A stretch of 19,206 nt of DNA from Neobacillus cucumis (GCF_016107705.1 NZ_JAEHGC010000030.1:1-19206); one strand, 5' to 3'. Positions 1 through 7,007 are shown, counted from the stretch's first letter. The notes: a model not told the origin generated them from the letters alone. Translations and numbers: made by a program.

Positions 1-6
1 ACGTTC

Positions 7-72
7 GTACAACAACAAAAGACCGCCGCAACGATCTCAACTTTAGCTCTTGCTCCCGTATGCTGAATAAAA
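7..72. repeat. Imperfect direct repeat, left copy
   Basis: This stretch resembles 480-550 (by eye about 70% with small gaps). Shared blocks include GTACA-CAACAAA, CCGCAA-GATC, TCAA and CTCTTGC. The two copies flank the small membrane protein gene at 92-403. On the minus strand both can be read as a fragment containing Gly-Ala-Arg-x-Lys, with a frameshift in this copy. They may be relics of a short gene family or an intergenic repeat. Confidence 0.4.
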
Positions 73-91
73 AATAATAGCTGATTTTAAA

Positions 92-403
92 TTATAAGAA
101 ATTATCAATAGAATCCCAATAAAAAAATACTGCTATACAAAAGTAAAACAAATACCCTAAAAATTTGTTTTTATTATTAATAAAATTTTCTATTCCATAT
201 GAAACAAATAAAGTACCAATTAAAAAGTCTGAGATTGCAAAATATATTGGATATGTAGATTTTCCAACATTTATGCCAACAAAGAAAAATGAAAACAAAG
301 AAGCTACCATTAATATAAATTGTGCTCGCTTTATTGGAGGCTTTTCAGTGTAGTTAGGTTTTTCAAAAAACAAGTTGATAATTTTTTTACCAAAAGAATG
401 CAT
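92..403 (-). CDS. Small multi-pass membrane protein, unknown function
   Basis: A 103-residue protein of no family I recognise. It starts with a basic, amphipathic stretch (about residues 1-27), then has hydrophobic segments near residues 28-46, 51-70 and 82-98, so three membrane helices are likely. The start is supported by GGAG seven bases upstream of ATG. The gene is AT-rich and stands alone: nothing is transcribed with it in the window and no clear terminator follows. It lies between two imperfect copies of a 70-bp repeat (7-72 and 480-550), so it may have been carried in as a cassette. The open frame, ribosome binding site and coherent membrane topology argue for a real gene. Confidence 0.6.
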   Translation of the reverse strand: MHSFGKKIINLFFEKPNYTEKPPIKRAQFILMVASLFSFFFVGINVGKSTYPIYFAISDFLIGTLFVSYGIENFINNKNKFLGYLFYFCIAVFFYWDSIDNFL

Positions 404-712
404 TATATTACTCCGATGCTATTTTAGTCATACTACTTAATAAATATATATTACTATCGTTTTACTAACCTGCCCATAAGTACATCAACAAAGCAGAATC
501 ACCGCAATGATCCTCAAATTTTACTCTTGCACCCTTTACTTTAAGAATATTTTTTCACAATCTAATGTGTTAAACACAATTATGAAATTCAACTAAAATA
601 TTGCCAAATGCCCTTTCACCATTACTATTTTTCAGGATAGCTGAAGAAGAAAAAGACTGGCTTTTTGTGCCTTTGCTTTAAGGAAATCATCCGTTACTTT
701 ATAAGAAGCAAA
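404..712. other. AT-rich gap without a recognised gene
   Basis: It holds the right copy of the imperfect repeat (480-550) and little else. A short plus-strand open stretch near 638-683 ends in Glu-Lys-Asp-Trp-Leu-Phe-Val-Pro-Leu-Leu and a stop. It could be the tail of a lost gene, but it has no start or ribosome binding site. Confidence 0.4.
480..550. repeat. Imperfect direct repeat, right copy
   Basis: Partner of 7-72. On the minus strand it reads through without stops as Lys-Gly-Ala-Arg-Val-Lys-Phe-Glu-Asp-His-Cys-Gly-Asp, which looks protein-like. It is probably a fragment of a small gene rather than random DNA. Confidence 0.4.
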
Positions 713-737
713 AAAACCGATTTATGAAATCGGTTTT
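709..737 (-). terminator. Rho-independent terminator of the Gly/Ser/Lys repeat protein gene
   Basis: A perfect 11-bp stem (AAAACCGATTT, loop ATG, AAATCGGTTTT). Read on the minus strand it is followed by a T run (the A run at 710-716). It lies about 90 bases after the stop of the gene at 825-1721. Confidence 0.8.
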
Positions 738-824
738 AAAGTGAACGTTTTAACTTTATAAAAAATTATTAGGTGAAGAGTTTACTAATTGCACTAAATA
801 ATTTTTTCCAGGATCGAATTTCCA

Positions 825-1721
825 CTATTTCCTTTTACCGCCTTTTTTACCTTTGCTGCCTTTTGAACCGCTGCTGCCTCTCGAGCCTTTGCTGCCCTTT
901 GAACCGCTGCTGCCTTTCGAACCTTTGCTGCCCCTTGAACCGCTGCTGCCTCTCGAGCCTTTGCTGCCCTTTGAACCGCTGCTGCCTTTCGAACCTTTGC
1001 TGCCCCTTGAACCGCTGCTGCCTCTCGAGCCTTTGCTGCCCTTTGAACCGCTGCTGCCTCTCGAGCCTTTGCTGCCCTTTGAACCGCTGCTGCCTTTTGA
1101 TCCTTTACTGCCTTTCGAACCGCTGCTGCTGCTGGATCTCCTTTTGCCATGACTGCCGCTGGATCCGCTGCTACTGCTGCTGCTGGATCTCCTTCTGCCG
1201 TGACTGCCGCTGGATCCGCTGCTACTGCTGCTGCTGGATCTCCTTTTGCCATGACTGCCGCTGGATCCGCTGCTGCTGCTGCTGCTGGATCTCCTTTTGC
1301 CATGACTGCCACTGGATCCGCTGCTACTGCTGCTGCTGCTGGATCTCCTTTTGCCATGACTGCCACTGGATCCGCTGCTACTGCTGCTGCTGCTGGATCT
1401 CCTTTTGCCATGACTGCCACTGGATCCGCTGCTGCCTCTCGAGCCTTTGCTGCCTTTTGAACCGCTGCTGCCTTTCGAGCCTTTGCTGCCCTTTGAACCG
1501 CTACTGCCTTTTGAACCGCTGCTGCCTTTTGAACCGCTGCTGCCTTTTGAACCGCTGCTGCCTTTTGAACCTTTGCTTCCTTTTTTACCTTTGCTGCCTT
1601 TTGACTTAGGTCCTTTTCCTAACTTTGCTATAACTTCTACTGGATTACTATCAAGAAAATCAACTACACCATTTTCCTTTGCTACAGAAAGCAATTGTTC
1701 CATGTCAAGTTTTAAAACCAT
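825..1721 (-). CDS. Gly/Ser/Lys/Arg repeat protein, collagen-like spacing; possible spore-surface protein
   Basis: A 298-residue protein with a normal-looking N-terminus (residues 1-38, Met-Val-Leu-Lys-Leu-Asp and on), followed entirely by low-complexity repeats. Residues about 40-100 and 200-290 have glycine at every third position (Gly-Ser-Lys, Gly-Ser-Ser, Gly-Ser-Arg), a collagen-like Gly-X-Y spacing but without proline. The centre holds six units of His-Gly-Lys/Arg-Arg-Arg followed by a serine run, 17-18 residues each. The start has GAGG upstream and a good terminator follows (709-737). Tandem Ser/Lys/Arg repeats recall CotB/CotG of Bacillus spore coats, whose serines are phosphorylated by CotH. 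That link is inference from composition; a biofilm or nucleic-acid-binding role is also possible. Several other frames stay open here only because the repeat units are multiples of three. Confidence 0.75.
   Translation of the reverse strand: MVLKLDMEQLLSVAKENGVVDFLDSNPVEVIAKLGKGPKSKGSKGKKGSKGSKGSSGSKGSSGSKGSSGSKGSSGSKGSKGSKGSSGSKGSKGSRGSSGSSGSHGKRRSSSSSSSSGSSGSHGKRRSSSSSSSSGSSGSHGKRRSSSSSSSGSSGSHGKRRSSSSSSSGSSGSHGRRRSSSSSSSGSSGSHGKRRSSSSSGSKGSKGSKGSSGSKGSKGSRGSSGSKGSKGSRGSSGSRGSKGSKGSSGSKGSKGSRGSSGSRGSKGSKGSSGSKGSKGSRGSSGSKGSKGKKGGKRK
865..1098. repeat. 36-bp tandem repeats encoding 12-residue Gly-X-Y units
   Basis: Inside the repeat protein gene, 36-bp units each beginning GAACCGCTGCTGCC follow one another. 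Two variants alternate (one with CTCGAGCC, one with TTCGAACC), giving a 72-bp higher-order pattern, and the last two full units are both of the first kind. This suggests recent expansion by slippage or unequal crossing over. Confidence 0.85.
1134..1430. repeat. 51/54-bp tandem repeats encoding His-Gly-Lys-Arg-Arg-Ser units
   Basis: GGATCT marks recur at 1134, 1185, 1236, 1287, 1341 and 1395, so the spacing is 51, 51, 51, 54 and 54 bp. The length change comes from one additional CTG/AGC serine codon. Copy number is likely to vary between strains. Confidence 0.85.
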
Positions 1722-1939
1722 TTAACCAACCTCTTTCAATAAATTATTGTTCACTGATAGATTATGAAAAAAAAATTATATGGTAACTGAAATAATAAAA
1801 AGCGGCTTATTGCCAGCTTCGATCTTATACTCTTTCACACGTCAGTTTAATAATTGGTAAAAATTAACACCCTATTTAACAAAGCTTAATAATAAGACCT
1901 ATGTAATCCTTTTCAGACAATTTAAAACCCCTGAAGATA

Positions 1940-2173
1940 TTGCTCCAAGGGTTAAATCCATTTTGTAAGTTAACAAAAGTACCAGTGATGGAATCCATGA
2001 TGATGGTGGAAAGGACAGCCACCAATAAGGATCTACTGAAAATGATTCGAGAAAATGTGTTTAGAGAGGACCTATACCATCGGCTTAAGGTACTCTTTGT
2101 ACACCTTCCTGAATTAAGTGCAATTCTAAGTTTTTTACCACCAGATCAGGATTGGATTCAATTAACGAAATAA
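1940..2173 (+). pseudogene. Remnant of a sigma-54 (SigL) activator AAA+ domain
   Basis: Residues about 26-58 of this frame contain ATNKDLLKMIRENVFREDL and then YHRLKV, ending near HLPEL. In NtrC-family activators this is the segment after sensor I, carrying the conserved Phe-Arg-Glu-Asp-Leu-Tyr-x-Arg-Leu motif. The intact regulator at 7155-8510 has ATNRDL and FREDLYYRL in the same order. Here there is no Walker A, no GAFTGA, no Walker B and no helix-turn-helix, and homology stops after about 35 residues. The lost gene was probably a RocR- or LevR-like activator of a catabolic operon. It does not look like a copy of the intact regulator, because many residues differ. A good terminator directly downstream (2189-2222) may be the original gene's. 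Confidence 0.7.
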
Positions 2174-2188
2174 TCGTTTTATATAATG

Positions 2189-2222
2189 GGCGCTTCTCCT
2201 TGTTGCAGGAAAGCGCCTTTTT
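2189..2222 (+). terminator. Rho-independent terminator
   Basis: GGCGCTT pairs with AAGCGCC, with an inner TCCT/AGGA stem and loop TGTTGC, followed by five Ts. It sits just after the stop of the activator remnant. Confidence 0.75.
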
Positions 2223-2370
2223 ATTGATTAAGCTGCTCTTTAATTAAAAATTTCCCCATAACAATTAGTAGGTAATAACCTAATTTGAATATTGATAAGC
2301 TCTTTTCTAGATACAGACCATAACATGAAATAGGTTAGACAATTCCCTTTATAAATGCAGGTGAAAATCT

Positions 2371-2550
2371 ATGTATCATCCTTATGGAACAGGATATATG
2401 CCTCATCTTGTTATTGGAACCCACACGGGATACGGATACCCATTGTCATTGTACCATCACTACCATCCTCAACACCCTTATGTTCACCTCGGACACCACT
2501 TTCCGTATTTTGCTGTGCCCATTCAGGCGCCGGTTCGATCTTTGAATTGA
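2371..2550 (+). CDS. His/Tyr/Pro-rich 59-residue protein, copy A
   Basis: A short gene with AGGTG eight bases before ATG. The product is 59 residues, begins Met-Tyr-His-Pro-Tyr-Gly-Thr-Gly-Tyr, and carries a Tyr-His-His-Tyr-His-Pro-Gln-His-Pro cluster near residues 28-36. It ends Ala-Pro-Val-Arg-Ser-Leu-Asn, with no clear membrane helix. A 59-residue paralogue at 13113-13292 differs mainly near the N-terminus, while residues 20-59 are identical by reading, which argues strongly for a real protein. A terminator follows at 2634. Its steady company with YjcZ-type genes and its composition suggest a spore coat or crust component, and the histidines could bind metal. No function is established. 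Confidence 0.7.
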   Translation: MYHPYGTGYMPHLVIGTHTGYGYPLSLYHHYHPQHPYVHLGHHFPYFAVPIQAPVRSLN

Positions 2551-2633
2551 AAAAATCGCTGCATGAACATAACTGATATTCCATACCCATGGTCATGTAG
2601 TCTTTTTTTCCAGCCAAAAGAATTAAAGAATAC

Positions 2634-2659
2634 AAAAAAGCCCGAGCTGGGCTTTTTTT
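2634..2659 (+). terminator. Terminator after His/Tyr-rich gene, copy A
   Basis: AAAAAAGCCC, loop GAGCT, GGGCTTTTTT plus a T run. The A-rich left arm means it could also work on the minus strand. The second copy is at 13375-13401. Confidence 0.8.
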
Positions 2660-2885
2660 GATTGAGATTACTTTAACAAGTCTAAGCGTTAAGGAAGAAC
2701 ATGGGTTTTCGGCTACACTTTAGACTATTCAACAGTTTAAATGAGTACCCAACCGATTAAGCCTATTTTGGGAAATTTTTATTTAAGAAAATCAGCCCTT
2801 GTCCATGCCACTTTATGATCTTGTACATATATTATGATTACCGCCAGCGTAAAACCAACATATTCTACATTACCTTCTTTTCATG
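2660..2885. other. Conserved spacer of the duplicated unit, no gene assigned
   Basis: It is kept in both copies (second copy about 13402-13627). An ATG near 2741 opens a frame of 62 codons in copy B, but in copy A it stops after 25 codons, and neither has a ribosome binding site. I read it as non-coding or as gene debris. Confidence 0.4.
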
Positions 2886-2927
2886 AAAGAGCGTTTGCCT
2901 ATAATGGCAGACGTTCTTTGCATTTTT
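2886..2927 (+). terminator. Long hairpin with T run, copy A
   Basis: A 14-bp stem (AAAGAGCGTTTGCC with GGCAGACGTTCTTT, loop TATAAT) followed by CA and five Ts. In copy B (13628) one stem base differs but still pairs (G-U becomes A-U), so the RNA fold is kept. It is probably a terminator isolating the YjcZ pair from upstream transcription. Confidence 0.65.
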
Positions 2928-3042
2928 AGGTAAATCGTATATTTTTCGATATCGTATGATAGTTGTCCAAGCCACTTTTGTTTTATGAAATATGATACAT
3001 AGTGAAAGTATATTCAGGATCTTCTAACAGGTGGTGATAAAT

Positions 3043-3162
3043 ATGTGCTTTGGATACGGTGGTTTTGGCTACGGCGGCGGTTTTTACGGAGGCAGCACAT
3101 TTGTTTTAATCGTAGTATTATTTATCCTTTTAATTATTGTTGGTACTGCTTTTGTTTATTAA
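3043..3162 (+). CDS. YjcZ-family tiny membrane protein (39 aa), copy A
   Basis: A Gly/Tyr/Phe-rich head (Met-Cys-Phe-Gly-Tyr-Gly-Gly, residues 1-18) is followed by one hydrophobic helix, [15 protein letters not shown] (residues 20-34), the hallmark of the YjcZ-type tiny transmembrane proteins annotated as sporulation proteins in Bacillus. AGGTGG stands before the ATG. The next gene, 52 bases on, has nearly the same helix, so the pair probably forms one transcript ending at 3350. The exact role in spores is not known. The paralogue in copy B (13787-13903) is one residue shorter. Confidence 0.85.
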   Translation: MCFGYGGFGYGGGFYGGSTFVLIVVLFILLIIVGTAFVY

Positions 3163-3214
3163 TAAACCAATAACGATCTAGTCTAAAGAATCATTCATGC
3201 TGGAGGTGTAATAT

Positions 3215-3301
3215 ATGAGCGGATATGGAAATAACTTTGCGTTAATCGTTGTATTATTCATTCTCCTTATCATCGTTGGTGCATCATTTATGATGTACTA
3301 A
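3215..3301 (+). CDS. YjcZ-family tiny membrane protein (28 aa), copy A
   Basis: It starts Met-Ser-Gly-Tyr-Gly-Asn-Asn and then has the single helix [26 protein letters not shown] seven to eight bases upstream of ATG is a strong ribosome binding site. It shares the helix with the upstream gene but lacks the long Gly/Tyr head. A terminator follows directly. Copy B at 13954-14043 differs only at the C-terminal two or three residues. Confidence 0.85.
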   Translation: MSGYGNNFALIVVLFILLIIVGASFMMY

Positions 3302-3319
3302 TAAGATGGATGGAGTAGG

Positions 3320-3350
3320 AAAAAGGCCCTTTTTATCGGGCCTTTTTTTT
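3320..3350 (+). terminator. Terminator after YjcZ pair, copy A
   Basis: AAAAAGGCCC, loop TTTTTATC, GGGCCTTTTT with eight Ts in all. Confidence 0.85.
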
Positions 3351-3379
3351 AACCAAAGAATGTCATTTCCTTATTATTG

Positions 3380-3398
3380 AGTGGGGGGCTGACCCAAC
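3380..3398. repeat. GGG-CTGACCC palindromic element
   Basis: GTGGGGGGCTGACCCAAC is a member of the short element seen also at 16425, 16585, 17881, 18490 and 18955. Here it directly precedes a 21-bp array. Confidence 0.45.
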
Positions 3399-3407
3399 TT
3401 TACATGT

Positions 3408-3501
3408 TTTATCTGCGTTAAATGTGAGTTTATCTGCGATTCCAAGGAATTCATCTACGTAAATGGAGCATTTATCTGCGTACCGAAGCATTTAATCTGC
3501 G
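3408..3501. repeat. 21-bp tandem array with TTTATCTGCG core
   Basis: Cores begin at 3408, 3429, 3450, 3471 and 3492, exactly 21 bp apart. The third (TTCATCTACG) and fifth (TTAATCTGCG) are variants. The 11-bp spacers between cores differ freely. The plus strand stays open as Phe-Ile-Cys heptads until a stop at 3531, but the frame has no start codon after the preceding stop at 3390, so I do not call a protein. Confidence 0.85.
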
Positions 3502-3531
3502 AACCTAAGAAAGCCTACAATCTTTTAAAAT

Positions 3532-3566
3532 AAGAGAATTCGAAAGGGACACTTCTCTTGATCTTT
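3532..3566 (+). terminator. Possible terminator hairpin
   Basis: AAGAGAA pairs with TTCTCTT across 14 bases and is followed by GATCTTTTTT. It lies right after the 21-bp array. It is modest because the stem is AT-rich. Confidence 0.4.
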
Positions 3567-3620
3567 TTTATTCATTCCTTGGATCAAAAAAGGCCGGCAG
3601 AACCGTCCCCATGGTCACTC
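3546..3620. repeat. GGGACGGTTCT-type palindromic element overlapping the hutG 3' end
   Basis: A degenerate left arm (GGGACACTTCT, 3546-3556) faces a good right arm (AGAACCGTCCC, 3599-3609), which continues into CATGGTCAC. It encodes the last dozen residues of hutG. Related elements lie at 11612, 12551 and 18436. Confidence 0.6.
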
Positions 3621-4591
3621 TCTTTTGAGAAAACACTATCAATTACTTCTACAATAAAAGCAGCTGCCATTTTAACGGTTCGGTTGTCCAAATCAAGCTT
3701 TGGGTTGATTTCAGCAAGATCAAAACTTACTGTTTTCTTATGCTTCACCGCTTCTTTTACTAAGGCCCTCAGTATTTTCGGTTCCATTCCAAAGGGCTGT
3801 GTGGCACTTACACCCGGGGCATAACTAGCTCCAATGACATCACTGCATAAGGTTACCATCACCGCATCATTCTTTTGGATAAACGTATGGATTTGCTTAA
3901 TGACCCGTTCCATACCAAGTTGAGCCATCTCATCCTCTAGAATATACTCACATCCGTATTGTTTTGCCGTATCAAATAGATGCTTTGTATTTCCGTAGCG
4001 CTGAATGCCGATGCACATATATTGGAATGCAAGGTTTTCGTTTGCAAGTTCATCTGCCATTTGCTTAAACATGGTTCCGGAACTCGTCGTTTCATCATAG
4101 GGGCGCATGTCAAAATGGGCATCAAAATTAAGGATTCCAATTTGCCTGCCTTGTTTCCAGTATGGCTTTAACCCTAAAAAGTGCCCATATGCGACTTCAT
4201 GTCCGCCACCGATGATGACCGGAAAAATATTGAAACCCATCATTTTTTGGACATATTCACCCAATTCGGCTTGGGCTTGCTCCAAATTCCCATCATCACA
4301 GCTGACATTGCCGAAATCATACAGTTTCCCACTAGATACCAAATGGCCCGGTATGGAAGAGAGTGCTCTCCGAACCTCATCCGGTGCATGATAAGCGCCC
4401 ACCCTTCCTTTATTCCTTCTAACCCCCTCATCACATTTAAAGCCGATGATTCCAATTGCTGGGGTTGATTGCACTTCATGAAAAGCAGATAAATCCTCAA
4501 TATGAATAGCTTGATGTAATCGAAACAGATCAGAAACGTTTTCGCTGTCCACACGCCCTGACCAAATACCTTTTTCTGTAACCATATACAT
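3584..4591 (-). CDS. hutG: Formimidoylglutamase (HutG-type, arginase fold)
   Basis: A 335-residue ureohydrolase that would hydrolyse N-formimidoyl-L-glutamate to glutamate and formamide in histidine breakdown, using two Mn ions. Visible motifs are GGGHE (128-132), DAHFD (157-161), SDV (250-252) and APGVSA (258-263). The first Asp of the usual arginase Asp-x-Asp pair reads as Cys here. Agmatinase or another ureohydrolase cannot be excluded. I start at ATG 4591 because AAGGA lies upstream. An upstream in-frame ATG at 4681 would place a 29-base hairpin inside the gene and has no ribosome binding site. The C-terminal residues (Glu-Ser-Asp-His-Gly-Asp-Gly-Ser onward) are encoded by a repeat element, so the natural tail was replaced. 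It lies downstream of the transporter genes, while other hut genes are absent. Confidence 0.8.
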   Translation of the reverse strand: MYMVTEKGIWSGRVDSENVSDLFRLHQAIHIEDLSAFHEVQSTPAIGIIGFKCDEGVRRNKGRVGAYHAPDEVRRALSSIPGHLVSSGKLYDFGNVSCDDGNLEQAQAELGEYVQKMMGFNIFPVIIGGGHEVAYGHFLGLKPYWKQGRQIGILNFDAHFDMRPYDETTSSGTMFKQMADELANENLAFQYMCIGIQRYGNTKHLFDTAKQYGCEYILEDEMAQLGMERVIKQIHTFIQKNDAVMVTLCSDVIGASYAPGVSATQPFGMEPKILRALVKEAVKHKKTVSFDLAEINPKLDLDNRTVKMAAAFIVEVIDSVFSKESDHGDGSAGLF

Positions 4592-4653
4592 ACTTCTTAC
4601 CGTCCTTTCCTTGTTCACCGTTCCGATTGTATGAAAATCCCCAAAAAGAAATA

Positions 4654-4682
4654 GGCGAAAATTGCCGCTGGGAATTTTCACC
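4654..4682 (-). terminator. Hairpin between transporter ATPase gene and hutG
   Basis: GGTGAAAATT pairs with AATTTTCGCC (one G-U pair) across a 9-base loop, and TATTTCTTTTT follows on the minus strand. It may be a partial terminator or attenuator that lowers hutG expression from the transporter transcript. Its position also argues for the shorter hutG start. Confidence 0.55.
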
Positions 4683-4723
4683 TACTCTTTAAATAGTCAT
4701 GTTGGAGCCTGGCCCTCGTCTTT

Positions 4724-5482
4724 TTAATGGACTAGTACTTTACTTAAAAAGCTCTTCGTTCTTTCACTTCGTGGAGTTGAAAAAATAATAGAAGGCGGTC
4801 CATCCTCAATAATCCGTCCATCATCCATCACCACAACACGGTCGGCCACCTCTTTAGCGAATCCCATTTCATGGGTGACAATAATCATGGTCATTCCTTC
4901 CGCCGCAAGTTCTTTCATTACAGCTAACACTTCCCCTACGAGTTCCGGATCCAGCGCCGAAGTAGGTTCATCAAACAACATAATATGTGGCTTCATGGCC
5001 AATGCTCGTGCAATCGCTACCCTTTGTTTTTGTCCACCAGAAAGATTATCTGGATAGGCCTCTGCTTTTTCGGCTAAACCTACCTTTTTTAGCAGCTCCT
5101 TCGCCACTTCCATCGATTCTTTCCTTTTCATTCTTCCTAAAGTCAGAGGGGCGAGGACCACATTCTCCAGGACGCTTTTATGAGGAAATAAGTTGAAATT
5201 TTGAAAAACCATCCCCACTTTTTCTCTCATTGCATTCAATTCTTTTTGAGCCATCTCTGCTTTTTTTGTGCCTTGCTGTAAAAGCCCGATTGGTTCCCCT
5301 TCAATCTCAATAACCCCATCTTGGATTTGCTCTAAATAGTTGATGCAGCGCAGAAACGTACTTTTTCCTGAACCGCTCGGGCCGATAATCACAACGACTT
5401 CGCCTTTTTTGATTTCCAAACTTATATTTTTTAAAACATGATGTGTTCCATAATGTTTGTTGATCTCTTTGACTGTAATCAT
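4724..5482 (-). CDS. Polar amino-acid ABC transporter, ATP-binding subunit (GlnQ/ArtM type)
   Basis: A 252-residue ABC ATPase of normal length for the polar amino-acid family; it powers uptake on the cytoplasmic face of the permease. Motifs in order are Walker [10 protein letters not shown] (34-42), Q-loop FQNFN (93-97), signature LSGGQ (147-151), Walker B IMLFDEP (167-173), D-loop SALD (175-178) and the switch histidine in VTHEM (202-206). The start codon overlaps the permease stop by four bases (ATGA), so the two are translationally coupled. Substrate cannot be read from the ATPase; the neighbouring hutG makes histidine or a glutamate-family amino acid plausible, as inference only. Confidence 0.92.
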   Translation of the reverse strand: MITVKEINKHYGTHHVLKNISLEIKKGEVVVIIGPSGSGKSTFLRCINYLEQIQDGVIEIEGEPIGLLQQGTKKAEMAQKELNAMREKVGMVFQNFNLFPHKSVLENVVLAPLTLGRMKRKESMEVAKELLKKVGLAEKAEAYPDNLSGGQKQRVAIARALAMKPHIMLFDEPTSALDPELVGEVLAVMKELAAEGMTMIIVTHEMGFAKEVADRVVVMDDGRIIEDGPPSIIFSTPRSERTKSFLSKVLVH

Positions 5483-6147
5483 ACACGCGCCACCCCTGCA
5501 TGCAATCTCTTTTCGAAATAGCTAATGATTTTAGAAATCATGAAGTTAACCACAAAATATAAAACCGCGATTGCGATATAGATTTCAAAATACTTAAAGT
5601 TACTGGATACAATCGAATTTCCTGCCCTCATCAATTCGGGTACAGTAATAACGGACAGCAAGGAGGAATTCTTTGTTAAAGCAATAAATTCATTGGCTAA
5701 TGGAGGAAGCATTCTTCGCAATGCCTGTGGTAAGATAATTTTCCTCATCGTCTGCCAATGGCTTAATCCAAGTGAACGCCCGGCTTCCATTTGTCCTTTT
5801 TCAATCGACTGAATCGATCCCCGCACAATTTCCGAAACATAGGCCCCGCTGTACATTCCCATCCCTAAAACACCGGCAACCGTAGCGGTCAAATCAAGCC
5901 CTAAGCCAATAGACAGCCCATAATAAAGGATCATCAACTGTACAAGCAGAGGGGTTCCCCTAAACCAAGCCAAATACACGGAACAAAGGAAGGAGATCGT
6001 TTTATTTTTAGACAATCCTCCAATCCCAATAAGCAAGCCGATTATGGAACTTAAAATAAGTGCGAAAAAAGTCATGGTAAGAGTAATGCTCAACCCTTTG
6101 AGTAAAAAAGGAAAATTGCCATTTTCAAATAAGACATTAAAATCCAT
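5479..6147 (-). CDS. Polar amino-acid ABC transporter permease
   Basis: A 222-residue integral membrane subunit of the His/Glu/Gln/Arg/opine family. It has hydrophobic helices near residues 14-42, 50-82, 88-106, 160-180 and 188-208. The cytoplasmic EAA loop ([20 protein letters not shown], 121-140) docks with the ATPase. Only one permease gene is present, so the channel is presumably a homodimer. AAGGAG lies eight bases before ATG. It is separated from the lipoprotein gene by a hairpin (6169-6190), which probably gives more lipoprotein than membrane subunit. Confidence 0.92.
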   Translation of the reverse strand: MDFNVLFENGNFPFLLKGLSITLTMTFFALILSSIIGLLIGIGGLSKNKTISFLCSVYLAWFRGTPLLVQLMILYYGLSIGLGLDLTATVAGVLGMGMYSGAYVSEIVRGSIQSIEKGQMEAGRSLGLSHWQTMRKIILPQALRRMLPPLANEFIALTKNSSLLSVITVPELMRAGNSIVSSNFKYFEIYIAIAVLYFVVNFMISKIISYFEKRLHAGVARV

Positions 6148-6168
6148 CGATTCTGCTCCTTTCTAATA

Positions 6169-6190
6169 AAAGAGGGGGAGTCCCCTCTTT
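6169..6190 (-). terminator. Intercistronic hairpin between binding-protein and permease genes
   Basis: A perfect 9-bp stem AAAGAGGGG/CCCCTCTTT with a 4-base loop; on the minus strand it is followed by TATTAG rather than a long T run. A leaky terminator or an RNA-stabilising stem is the likely role, allowing higher binding-protein levels. Confidence 0.7.
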
Positions 6191-6197
6191 CTTCGAT

Positions 6198-7007
6198 TTA
6201 TTCCCCGAACCACTTTTTGCTGATCTGTTGGTATTTCCCATTCTCTTTTAATGTCTTTAATGCTTTATTTACTGCCTGTGTAAAAGAGGAGTCCTCCTTA
6301 CGAATTCCAAATCCATACTCTTCATTTGTTAATGTCTTATCCAATACCTTCACAGAGTTGTCTTGCATGGCATATACCTTGGCTGCCGGCAGCCCAGTTA
6401 AAACAGCATCTACTCGTCCACTTTTAAGTTCTAGAAACATTTCAACGTTTTTCTCTACTTCTACTCTTTGTATGTCAGGGTAGTTTTCTTGAAGGAACTG
6501 TACAGATTTTGTCCCAATTTGAACGGCGATTTTTTTCCCTTTTAAATCTTCAATACTATTAATAGATTGATTATCCTTTTTAATTAAAAGAGAAAGTCCG
6601 CCTGGGTAATAGGTATCTGAGAAATTTATGGCCTTCTTTCTTTCATCGGTTATATACATTCCGGAAGCAACCACATCAAACTTTTTTGCCTCTAGGCCAG
6701 GGATCAGGCCTTTAAATTCCGTATCAACAAATTCTACTTTGTCCGCTCCTAATTCCTTTCCAATTGCACGCATCAAATCAATATCAAATCCATCAAATTC
6801 TTTTTTATCGTTTTTAAATTCAAGAGGCGGGAATGTTGCATCTGTTCCAACAACCAACGTTTTCTCTGCTTTTATCTTTTGTAATACTTCATCACCGCTT
6901 TGCCCCTGTTTGGATGCTTGATCTGCCTTCCCGCATCCAACCAATGCAAGGGTCAGACAGAGCACCAGTGTTACTATTCCAGTTAAACTTCTTTTCATTC
7001 TTTTCAT
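6198..7007 (-). CDS. Amino-acid-binding lipoprotein of the ABC transporter
   Basis: A 269-residue solute-binding protein of the SBP_bac_3 family that captures an amino acid outside the membrane. The signal peptide has a basic start (Met-Lys-Arg-Met-Lys-Arg) and lipobox Leu-Val-Gly-Cys, with Cys25 as the lipid anchor. Family features are FPPLEF near 60, the Asp-Glu-Arg-Lys-Lys segment whose Arg normally holds the substrate carboxylate, FSDTYY, and GRVDAVLTG near 195. It ends Lys-Lys-Trp-Phe-Gly-Glu, as many of this family do. AGGAGG lies six bases before ATG. It is the first gene after a -24/-12 promoter (7054-7071), so its expression should need SigL and an activator. Confidence 0.92.
   Translation of the reverse strand: MKRMKRSLTGIVTLVLCLTLALVGCGKADQASKQGQSGDEVLQKIKAEKTLVVGTDATFPPLEFKNDKKEFDGFDIDLMRAIGKELGADKVEFVDTEFKGLIPGLEAKKFDVVASGMYITDERKKAINFSDTYYPGGLSLLIKKDNQSINSIEDLKGKKIAVQIGTKSVQFLQENYPDIQRVEVEKNVEMFLELKSGRVDAVLTGLPAAKVYAMQDNSVKVLDKTLTNEEYGFGIRKEDSSFTQAVNKALKTLKENGKYQQISKKWFGE

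Larger units (their letters stand above)
2269..3377. repeat. 1.1-kb segmental duplication, copy A
   Basis: The whole stretch recurs as 13011-14115 in the same orientation and gene order. The similarity starts at TAGGTAATAACC and ends at TCATTTCCTTATTAT after the last terminator. Differences are scattered substitutions plus small indels, so the duplication is not brand new. The coding parts are well preserved, with an in-frame codon deletion in copy B, which suggests that both copies stayed functional. No insertion-sequence ends or target duplications are visible at the borders. Confidence 0.9.

Noticed and set aside
773..1609. Long plus-strand Cys-rich frame, and other long frames over the repeat gene
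   Set aside because: They arise because the repeat units are multiples of three bases, so every frame stays open. Only the minus-strand 825-1721 frame has a non-repeat N-terminus, a ribosome binding site and a terminator.
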